Shown here: in pieces, positions 7,063 to 12,005 of the stretch
How positions within the stretch are numbered: position 1 is the first letter of the stretch
How the letters are laid out: each line of letters starts with the position of its first letter
Assembly: GCA_016290695.1 (NCBI GenBank)
Contig: JAEEUX010000053.1
Location: 1-12,005 of the forward strand
DNA length: 12,005 nt
Source: Oscillospiraceae bacterium
GTDB lineage: Bacteria; Bacillota; Clostridia; Oscillospirales; Oscillospiraceae
Direction of reading: 5' to 3'
Program-made: the position numbers and the translations under genes
The notes under the pieces: model-generated
Seen by the model: the letters and a program-made list of their open reading frames with translations, nothing else
What the model was told of the DNA's origin: nothing
Database searches by the model: none

Positions 7063-7419
7063 ATGGAAAAAGCTGTACTGGACGCGCTCGTTTCTCTCGG
7101 GGTGGACGTTACGGGAACGCTCGAACGCCTGGGTGGAAGCGAAGCTATTTACAAAAAATTCTTGAAAAAATTCATAGACGACGCCACCTTTCCCGCCCTG
7201 AAAAGCGCCATGGAGAGCGCGGATAACGAGCTTAAAGCCAAGAGCGCGCATTCCGTGAAGGGCGTCGCGGCAAATCTCGGCCTCGTTCCGCTGCAGAAGG
7301 CCGCGCTTGAGACGGAGACCTGCCTCAAGGAGAACCGACCCGAGGACGCACAGCGCGCCTTTGAAAACGCGGAGAAAATATATAACGAAATAACAGCCAT
7401 ATTAAGAAAACTTTCGTAA
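7063..7419 (+). CDS. Stand-alone Hpt (histidine phosphotransfer) domain protein
   Basis: 118-aa, all-helical, cytoplasmic phosphocarrier. The motif AHSVKGVAANLGL at residues 62-74 carries the phosphorylatable His63 and the following Lys-Gly, the signature of Hpt domains; the amphipathic helix before it (EAIYKKFLKKFIDDA) and the helix after it (LVPLQKAALETE, then ENRPEDAQRAFENAEKIYNEI) complete the four-helix bundle. Such proteins shuttle phosphoryl groups between receiver domains. It is followed 45 bases later by a hybrid kinase-like gene with two receivers, its most likely partner, and the two probably share a transcript. The reading frame stays open upstream to an ATG at 6862, but that part is AT-rich, Lys/Asn-rich, lacks a ribosome binding site and contains the -10 box, so it is taken as non-coding. 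Confidence 0.88.
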   Translation: MEKAVLDALVSLGVDVTGTLERLGGSEAIYKKFLKKFIDDATFPALKSAMESADNELKAKSAHSVKGVAANLGLVPLQKAALETETCLKENRPEDAQRAFENAEKIYNEITAILRKLS

Positions 7420-7464
7420 TGAAATCGGTTTCAGACATTGCAATAAGTGCAGGGAGCGATTTAA

Positions 7465-9051
7465 ATGGGAAAAAACGAACTGACTGTTAAAAAACTTAAA
7501 GAAGAAAACGAAAGGCTCAGACAGGAGAATGAAAAATGGAAGCGCTATGTGGCGCACCTTTCTCACAGGCTACGCACGCCTCTCAACTCCATAAGCGGCC
7601 TTGCCACGATAATAAAAAACTGCCGCAATAATCCGGACGAGGTTCTTGAGTGCGTCAACAAGATGGATTTTGCCTCTCAGATGCTCGTTAACATCGTCAG
7701 CAGCGTGGAGGAATTTTCCGCCGTGCTGGATGATGAGCCGCCGGCATATAATTCGCGCTTTGATTTTAAGCTGTTTATTTCCTCCATATCCTTCGATTTC
7801 TCCAACCAGTGCAGGGACGACGGCGTAGATTATTCCGTGTCCTTCGAGGACGAGGCGGACGAAGAACTTTTGGGCGACAGTATTCATCTCAACCAGGCTC
7901 TTTTCTCCATGCTCAATTTCGCGCTTGCTTCGTCGCAGCCGGGCGGCAAAATAGAGCTCAGCGTGTCGCAGACGCGCATGGACCGATCTAACGTTATGCT
8001 CCAGCTCGCGATGAAGGATAACGGCTGCGGCTTTACGGAAAAAGAGCTTGAGGAGCTTTGGGATATCACCGGCTGCGCGAAGATAGATTTCTCTCTCGCG
8101 GCGACAAAGCGGATCATCGAGCGCATGGGCGGAGATCTGAGCGCCCGCAGCGTTCCCGGCGAGGGGACTACGCTTACGGCTACCGTCCCGTTCGTCATAG
8201 CGTCCGAGGCGGACGATTCCATGTGCGAGTCGCTCACCGTGCTTCGCATTCTTATGATAGGGCTTGATAATCAAACGAGAAACAGCGTTTGCGAGATACT
8301 TAAACGAGTCGGTGCGGATTTTACCTGCGTGGAAAGCACGGAGAAGGCCGTTGCTGCGATTAAAGAGGCGGAGGAAGACGGCTCGAGCTTCGGGCTCTGC
8401 TTTGCCGACTGGACCTGCGCCGAGGAGGATATTGCGGAAAGCGTTGAAAGCCTGCGCTATACCGCGGGGGACAAGCCTCTGCATATTGCCGCTGTTATCG
8501 ACTATGATAACAGCGATATCAGAAACGAAGCCTATGCCGCCGGAGCGGACTCGGTTCTGGCAAAGCCGCTATTCCAGTCCACCATCTTCAATATCATGAT
8601 GGAGCTTTCCGGAAAGATGTATAAAAAGAGCAGCGTTCTGCGCGGAGAATTTGACCTCACGGGCAACTGCGTGCTTCTCTGCGAGGATAACGAGCTGAAC
8701 GCCGAACTCGCGCTGGAGCTTTTGAATTCCGCGGGCCTGGAGGTGGACTGCGCCATGAACGGGGACGACGCCGTTGCCACCTTTGAAGCGTCGGAGCCCG
8801 GCACCTACGACGCTATACTCATGGACATAAAAATGCCGGAAAAGGACGGCTTTGAAGCGGCGCAGGAAATCCGCGCTCTCAAGAGAACGGACGCGAAAAC
8901 CGTTCCCATTATTGCGCTCACGGCGGACGCCTTTGCCGGCGACATAGCCAAGGCGAAGGAATGCGGCATGAACGATTATATCGTGAAGCCGATAGACACG
9001 CGCCTGCTTTATCAGACGCTTGAGCGAAATATCAAAGGCAAGGTACTGTAA
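7465..9051 (+). CDS. Soluble hybrid histidine kinase-like protein with two receiver domains (probable pseudokinase)
   Basis: 528 aa, no membrane segment and no sensor domain. Order: coiled coil (about 8-30); HisKA-like dimerisation/phosphoacceptor region with SHRLRTPLNSI (His34); HATPase_c-like domain (about 95-243); degenerate receiver 1 (about 260-375); canonical receiver 2 (about 401-524). Receiver 2 has Glu407/Asp408, phospho-acceptor Asp454, Thr486 and Lys508. In the kinase part His34, Thr38 and the G1 box DNGCGF (185-190) remain, but the acidic residue normally after the His is Arg35, the N-box asparagines align with Ser148 and Phe152, and the G2 GxGLGL aligns with KIDFSL (206-211). Kinase activity is therefore doubtful; it may act as a phosphatase, a scaffold or a phosphate sink for the adjacent Hpt protein. 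The ATG has GGGAG 8 bases upstream. Family and architecture are secure; loss of activity is inference from motif alignment by eye. Confidence 0.9.
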   Translation: MGKNELTVKKLKEENERLRQENEKWKRYVAHLSHRLRTPLNSISGLATIIKNCRNNPDEVLECVNKMDFASQMLVNIVSSVEEFSAVLDDEPPAYNSRFDFKLFISSISFDFSNQCRDDGVDYSVSFEDEADEELLGDSIHLNQALFSMLNFALASSQPGGKIELSVSQTRMDRSNVMLQLAMKDNGCGFTEKELEELWDITGCAKIDFSLAATKRIIERMGGDLSARSVPGEGTTLTATVPFVIASEADDSMCESLTVLRILMIGLDNQTRNSVCEILKRVGADFTCVESTEKAVAAIKEAEEDGSSFGLCFADWTCAEEDIAESVESLRYTAGDKPLHIAAVIDYDNSDIRNEAYAAGADSVLAKPLFQSTIFNIMMELSGKMYKKSSVLRGEFDLTGNCVLLCEDNELNAELALELLNSAGLEVDCAMNGDDAVATFEASEPGTYDAILMDIKMPEKDGFEAAQEIRALKRTDAKTVPIIALTADAFAGDIAKAKECGMNDYIVKPIDTRLLYQTLERNIKGKVL

Positions 9052-9078
9052 ATCCGACTTTTTGTAAGGCACTGCAAA

Positions 9079-9106
9079 TTTTTGAAACATTTTTGTATTT
9101 CAAAAA
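9079..9106. repeat. AT-rich inverted repeat after the kinase-like gene
   Basis: Perfect 9-bp arms TTTTTGAAA (9079-9087) and TTTCAAAAA (9098-9106) around a 10-base interior. It lies between the kinase stop and the strong terminator hairpin. In RNA the stem is weak and A/U only at its base; it may be a protein site or simply part of the terminator's flanking A/T tracts. Confidence 0.4.
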
Positions 9107-9111
9107 CTTAG

Positions 9112-9139
9112 GGCAGCACCGGAATTATGCGGTGCTGCC
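9112..9139. terminator. Bidirectional intrinsic terminator
   Basis: Perfect 10-bp stem GGCAGCACCG (9112-9121) with CGGTGCTGCC (9130-9139) and an 8-base loop. The plus-strand tail is TTATATTTT, serving the kinase-like gene; the minus-strand tail is CTAAGTTTTTG, serving the alkylation repair gene, whose stop codon (9140-9142) directly abuts the stem. Confidence 0.88.
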
Positions 9140-9817
9140 TTATATTTTCAATGCGCGCAGGAGCGCCTTTTGCTCGTCCGTTATGCGCCAGCTCTCTATC
9201 GCCTTCTGTATGGTCTTGTTGTGCGTCCATTTGTCGAGGCGGCGTCCCTCGATATAGGGGAAGGCGGCGTCCCATTGCTTGGCCAGCGCCGTGGCGAAAT
9301 AAAAGGCCGTCATCATGTTTACATAATATTCCTCGCTGCGAAGCGACGCCGCAAGCGCGAGCAGCGACGGGTCAAAATCCGCGTCGAGAAAATGCTTCAT
9401 GAACATGTTCAGCCCGAAGCGGCGCGTGTAGGTCGCTTCCGACTGCGCCCAGCGTTTCGCCAGCGGCAGGAGCGCTGTGTGCTGCTTTTTGAAAACGCCG
9501 GGGTTGCAGCAGTCGCAGACAGCCCAGTTGTCCATATATGGCAGGAAGGCCGAGAGCGCTGCGGCGCATTTGCCGAAGTCCTTTATTTCGTTTATGAGCA
9601 TGGCGTGGAGCATGTCCTCCTCGTAGTAAGCGTGGGGCAGCTCCCGCAGAAATTCCGCGGCTTCGGCGCTGCTTTTGGCGTCCTTTGCCAGCGCGCGCAG
9701 GAGCGGGACGCGCACACCTATGAAGCGTTCGCGCGCGAGGTTCGGCGTGAGCTTTGCCTGAAACTCGGCGTATTCCGGCTCCGCAAGCGCGAATAGTCTG
9801 TCAAGAAATTCTTTCAA
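9140..9817 (-). CDS. AlkD-like DNA alkylation repair protein
   Basis: 225-aa all-helical HEAT-like repeat protein of the AlkD/AlkC superfamily (PF08713), which excises N3- and N7-alkylated purines or recognises damaged DNA. Seen: IGVRVPLLRALAK near the N-terminus, MDNWAVCD (Trp98 and Asp102, spaced as the catalytic Trp and Asp of AlkD), TRRFGLNMFM (Arg132/133), YYVNMMTAFYFATALAKQ (Phe172 where the family often has Trp) and a C-terminal HNKTIQKAIESWRI. The frame opens at an ATG at 9845-9847, but that ATG has no ribosome binding site, while AAGGAGGGG lies inside the extension, 8 bases before the TTG at 9815-9817. The TTG start gives MKEFLDRLFALAEPEYAEF and a normal length. Single gene between a shared terminator and an AT-rich spacer. 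Confidence 0.9.
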   Translation of the reverse strand: MKEFLDRLFALAEPEYAEFQAKLTPNLARERFIGVRVPLLRALAKDAKSSAEAAEFLRELPHAYYEEDMLHAMLINEIKDFGKCAAALSAFLPYMDNWAVCDCCNPGVFKKQHTALLPLAKRWAQSEATYTRRFGLNMFMKHFLDADFDPSLLALAASLRSEEYYVNMMTAFYFATALAKQWDAAFPYIEGRRLDKWTHNKTIQKAIESWRITDEQKALLRALKI

Positions 9818-9821
9818 AATG

Positions 9822-9833
9822 CACCCCTCCTTT
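9822..9833 (-). promoter_or_regulatory. Ribosome binding site deciding the alkylation repair start
   Basis: Minus-strand AAAAAGGAGGGG lies immediately upstream of GTGCATTTTG. GGAGG to TTG spacing is 8 bases, so the TTG at 9815-9817 is the start rather than the ATG 30 bases further upstream. Confidence 0.7.
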
Positions 9834-9949
9834 TTCAGTATCGCCATGCAATGAGATTAGCACATGCGCCGCTTTATTGCAAGAGCGGCGCAGTTTTATA
9901 TGATGCATTATTCTTAAATAAGATAATTGACAAAATTGCTATTTTATAC

Positions 9950-9978
9950 TTGCAAAATGAATTCAGTTATGGTAAATT
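9950..9978 (+). promoter_or_regulatory. Candidate promoter of the repeat/Cys-cluster gene
   Basis: TTGCAA (9950-9955), 17 bases, TAAATT (9973-9978) with TGG directly before it (extended -10); predicted start near 9985. A TTGACA at 9927-9932 also exists but its only nearby -10 (TATACT) is 12 bases away, too close. Tentative. Confidence 0.35.
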
Positions 9979-10001
9979 TATATATAAATTGAAATAATAG
10001 A

Positions 10002-10053
10002 AAGCCTGACTGTCACTCGTGGGCCAAGTGCCCTCCTGCGGCGGCTTCAGGCG
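10002..10053 (+). other. GC-rich foldable leader before the repeat/Cys-cluster gene
   Basis: A GC-rich island in AT-rich sequence, ending right at the ribosome binding site. An outer stem GCCTGA (10004-10009) with TCAGGC (10047-10052) encloses an inner hairpin GGGC (10021-10024) with GCCC (10030-10033), loop CAAGT. Alternative pairings exist: AAGCC (10002-10006) with GGCTT (10043-10047), and CACT (10014-10017) with AGTG (10027-10030). This suggests an RNA element that could control translation of the downstream gene. It matches no riboswitch consensus that I know. Confidence 0.4.
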
Positions 10054-10065
10054 GAAAGGAACAAA

Positions 10066-10635
10066 ATGTCAGAAGAAGCAAAAACCCCGGAAAAAGAAGG
10101 AGAGGGCGCGGCGCCCGATTTCAAGGGCTTTGACCCCTCGAAGATGCCTCCGTTCGACCCGGAGAAGATGAAGGACTTTGATTTCTCAAAGCTTCCGCCC
10201 TTCGACCCGGAGATGATGAAGAACTTCGACCCCTCGAAAATGCCGCCCTTTGACCCGGAGATGATGAAGGATTTCGACCCCTCAAAGCTGCCCCCGATGG
10301 GCGGGTTCCCGATGCCGGATGATTCGGACGATGAGGAGCTGCCCGACCTGCTCGCGCAGGAGGACCCGGACAAGTGGCGCCGCCAGCCGCCGCGCAAGAT
10401 GAGAGGCGATGTGTTCCGCGCCATGAAATGCGGCAAAAACGCCGCGAAGATGAAATGCAACTGCTGGAACAAGCACTGCCCCTTCTTCGGCAACTGCCGC
10501 AGGTGCATAACCTTCCACAAAGCGCTCAAGCAGTTCCCCACCTGTATGCGCGACCAGATGATCGAAATGTACAAGGACGGTTCCCTCGCCTATGAGCTTT
10601 ACATAACGGACGAGGAAAAGCCCCCTGAGCTTTGA
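10066..10635 (+). CDS. Repeat protein with C-terminal DUF6485-like Cys cluster, function unknown
   Basis: 189 aa, no signal peptide or membrane segment. Residues 21-77 hold three full and one partial copy of a 16-residue unit, roughly (D/N)FDPSK(M/L)PPFDPE(M/K)MK. Then comes an acidic hinge DDSDDEELPDL and a basic stretch WRRQPPRKMRGDVFRAMK. Residues 122-160 are Cys-rich: C122, C131, C133, C138, C144, C147, C160 with His137 and His151. The spacing C-N-C-x4-C-x3-G-x-C-x2-C-I-x-(F/Y)-H, then P-x-C, closely matches the small clostridial DUF6485 proteins as I remember them, which suggests metal binding. The charged repeats look disordered and may be an interaction or spacer region. ATG follows AAAGGA by 5 bases. 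It stands alone, with its own leader and terminator. No function is assigned; the reading frame is well supported by the codon-level repeats and the Cys pattern. Confidence 0.8.
   Translation: MSEEAKTPEKEGEGAAPDFKGFDPSKMPPFDPEKMKDFDFSKLPPFDPEMMKNFDPSKMPPFDPEMMKDFDPSKLPPMGGFPMPDDSDDEELPDLLAQEDPDKWRRQPPRKMRGDVFRAMKCGKNAAKMKCNCWNKHCPFFGNCRRCITFHKALKQFPTCMRDQMIEMYKDGSLAYELYITDEEKPPEL
10126..10296 (+). repeat. 48-bp in-frame tandem repeat
   Basis: Copies at 10126-10173, 10174-10221 and 10222-10269 plus a partial copy at 10270-10296. They encode the 16-residue unit with few substitutions (Pro to Phe at residue 40, Met/Leu at the residue before PP, Lys/Met near the end). DNA identity between copies is high but not complete, so the array is not brand new. 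Confidence 0.85.
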
Positions 10636-10678
10636 GCATCGCGCAGCCCCGACAATTAAAAGAAGTGAATGATTTGAT

Positions 10679-10706
10679 GCGCCTGCGGTGTTTTTGCCGC
10701 AGGCGC
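10679..10706 (+). terminator. Intrinsic terminator of the repeat/Cys-cluster gene
   Basis: Perfect 10-bp stem GCGCCTGCGG (10679-10688) with CCGCAGGCGC (10697-10706), 8-base loop, followed by GTTTTGTCT. It lies 43 bases after the stop codon; the bases between hold nothing recognisable. Confidence 0.85.
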
Positions 10707-10754
10707 GTTTTGTCTCTGCGGCGGCAAACGCATCATCCGTCAGCGCCTCGCGTA

Positions 10755-10783
10755 TTGACATAATCCTTAAACTGGGGCATAAT
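10755..10783 (+). promoter_or_regulatory. Sigma-A promoter of the MATE transporter gene
   Basis: Consensus -35 TTGACA (10755-10760), 17-base spacer, -10 CATAAT (10778-10783). Predicted start near 10790, about 32 bases before the ATG. The best promoter in the window by match; no operator dyad was seen. Confidence 0.72.
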
Positions 10784-10821
10784 ACAATTCGACAACATAA
10801 TGATATTGCAAGGAATGAATC

Positions 10822-12005
10822 ATGGCTAAGAACAGAAACAAAATCCAGCTTTCGGACAATTTTACTTACTCAAAGCTCCTGCGCTTTACCTATCCCTCGA
10901 TGATTATGATGCTTTTTACGTCGATTTACAGCGTCGTGGACGGCATTTTTATATCCAACTTCGCGGGCGAGACGGCCTTTGCCGCAGTGAACTTCATTTT
11001 CCCCTACCTCATGCTTTTCAGCGCCGTCGGCTTCATGCTCGGGACGGGCGGCTGCGCGCTCGTTTCGCGCCTGCTCGGCAGCGGCAGCAACGAGCACGCG
11101 CGGCAGGTCTTTTCTACGCTTGTGTACCTCGCGCTCATACTCGGCGCGGTTTTCGCCGCGGTTGGCGAGGTGACGCTCGAGCCCGTGGCGAAGCTTCTTC
11201 GCGCGGAGGGTGAAATGCTCGAAATCTGCATAAGATACGGCAGGATATTCCTCATAACCATGCCCGCCTTCATGCTGCAATTCACCTTCCAGAGCTTTCT
11301 CGTCACAGCGGAGCGCCCGAAGCTAGGCCTGCTCTTCACAGTCTGCGCGGGCGTTACGAACATCATCCTCGACGCGCTCTTCGTCGGCCTCTTCCGCTGG
11401 GGCGTCGTAGGCGCGGCTGCGGCGACCTGCATAGGCCAGTGCATCGGCGGCATCGGCCCGTTTATCTATTTCTGCGCGCCGAATTCCTCGCTGCTGCACC
11501 TCGGCAGGGCGAACTGGAGCCTGCGCGACATTGGCAAGGCGGCGAGCAACGGCCTGGCGGAGTTTCTGTCGAATATCTCCTTCGCGATAGTGAATATGGC
11601 CTATAACTTCCAGCTTCTTCGCATGGCGGGCGAGTACGGCGTTTCGGCCTACGGGATAATCATGTACCTCGGCTTCGTGTTCTCGGCGGTGTACCTCGGC
11701 TACTCGATGGGCATTTCCCCCGTCGTCGGCTTCCATTACGGCGCGGGCGACAAGGACGAGCTCAGGAGCCTTTTGCGGAAAAGTCTCGTTTTCATCGGCT
11801 GCGCGGCGCTTATCCTCACGGCGCTCGCGGAGATTTTCTCGGGGACGCTCGCCGGGATTTTCGCGGGCTACGACGAAGAGTTTCTTGCGCTCAGCAAGCG
11901 CGCCCTGCGCCTCTATTCGCTCTGCTACCTTATCTCCGGCTTCAATCTTTTCGCCTCGGCCTTCTTCGCCGCGCTCAATCACGGCCGCGTTTCCGCGACG
12001 CTTTC
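10822..12005 (+). CDS. MATE-family multidrug/Na+ efflux transporter (partial, runs off the right edge)
   Basis: Membrane antiporter that exports drugs or metabolites in exchange for Na+ or H+. The 394 complete codons present cover roughly the first ten of twelve helices of a protein usually near 450 aa. Seen: a short hydrophilic N-terminus, then YPSMIMMLFTSIYSVVDGIF with the TM1 Asp40 of the family motif, GETAFAAVNFIFPY, the GTGGCALVSRLLGSG loop, VTNIILDALFV (Asn180, Asp184; the N-x-x-L-D motif), and the second-half motifs around SNISFAIVNMAYN and GYSMGISPVVGFHYGAGD. The latter resembles the MepA-like subgroup common in Clostridia. ATG at 10822 has AAGGA 7 bases upstream and a near-consensus promoter. 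The substrate cannot be inferred. The frame is open with no stop to the window end. Confidence 0.93.
   Translation, partial: MAKNRNKIQLSDNFTYSKLLRFTYPSMIMMLFTSIYSVVDGIFISNFAGETAFAAVNFIFPYLMLFSAVGFMLGTGGCALVSRLLGSGSNEHARQVFSTLVYLALILGAVFAAVGEVTLEPVAKLLRAEGEMLEICIRYGRIFLITMPAFMLQFTFQSFLVTAERPKLGLLFTVCAGVTNIILDALFVGLFRWGVVGAAAATCIGQCIGGIGPFIYFCAPNSSLLHLGRANWSLRDIGKAASNGLAEFLSNISFAIVNMAYNFQLLRMAGEYGVSAYGIIMYLGFVFSAVYLGYSMGISPVVGFHYGAGDKDELRSLLRKSLVFIGCAALILTALAEIFSGTLAGIFAGYDEEFLALSKRALRLYSLCYLISGFNLFASAFFAALNHGRVSATL

Noticed and set aside
9927..9950. TTGACA with TATACT before the repeat/Cys gene
   Set aside because: The spacer is 12 bases, too short for sigma-A recognition.
10669..10770. Short Arg-rich frame across the terminator after the repeat/Cys gene
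   Set aside because: No proper ribosome binding site and it consists mostly of the terminator stem sequence.
10870..11982. Minus-strand frames opposite the MATE gene
   Set aside because: The plus strand carries a continuous MATE protein with family motifs and a consensus promoter; the minus frames are charged shadow sequences.

Overview
The window reads as a stretch of a Clostridia-type (Firmicutes, probably gut-associated Oscillospiraceae-like) chromosome. This is inferred, not proven. The grounds are GC-rich genes separated by AT-rich spacers, strong GGAGG-type ribosome binding sites, frequent TTG and GTG starts, heavy ATA use for Ile, and a gene set (UppP, TrkAH, MepA-like MATE, a clostridial CofE-like protein, a DUF6485-like Cys cluster) typical of that group. 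No IS, prophage, tRNA, rRNA or CRISPR is visible.

Layout, left to right. (1) 1-537, minus: 5' part of an RluA-family pseudouridine synthase with a TTG start and a good promoter. (2) 835-1689, plus: undecaprenyl-diphosphatase UppP (GTG start), abutting tail to tail, with no gap, (3) 1690-2571, minus: a LysR-type regulator. (4) 2708-3907, plus: a coenzyme F420 glutamate ligase-like (CofE, PF01996) protein, divergent from the regulator. The 136-base spacer between 3 and 4 carries a perfect 8-bp dyad of the LysR T-N11-A type just upstream of a good sigma-A promoter. (5) 3960-6786, minus: a trkA-trkH potassium uptake operon (TTG start on trkA), sharing a hairpin with the CofE-like gene. (6) 7063-9051, plus: a stand-alone Hpt protein followed by a soluble hybrid histidine-kinase-like protein with two receiver domains. 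Its ATP-binding boxes are damaged while the phospho-His and the last receiver are intact. (7) 9140-9817, minus: an AlkD-like DNA alkylation repair protein (TTG start), sharing a bidirectional terminator with the kinase gene. (8) 10066-10635, plus: an unusual 189-aa protein with three and a half 16-residue Asp/Pro/Lys/Met repeats joined to a C-terminal DUF6485-like Cys cluster, preceded by a GC-rich foldable leader. (9) 10822-end, plus: a MATE-family efflux transporter cut by the window end.

Functionally, TrkA and TrkH form one K+ uptake system; the LysR protein probably controls its divergent CofE-like neighbour; the Hpt and the hybrid kinase-like protein form a phosphorelay module with no sensor, membrane segment or DNA-binding output in view. 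The other genes look like single transcription units. The items most worth a second look are the apparent pseudokinase in the phosphorelay, the repeat plus Cys-cluster protein with its leader, and the LysR/CofE-like pair.
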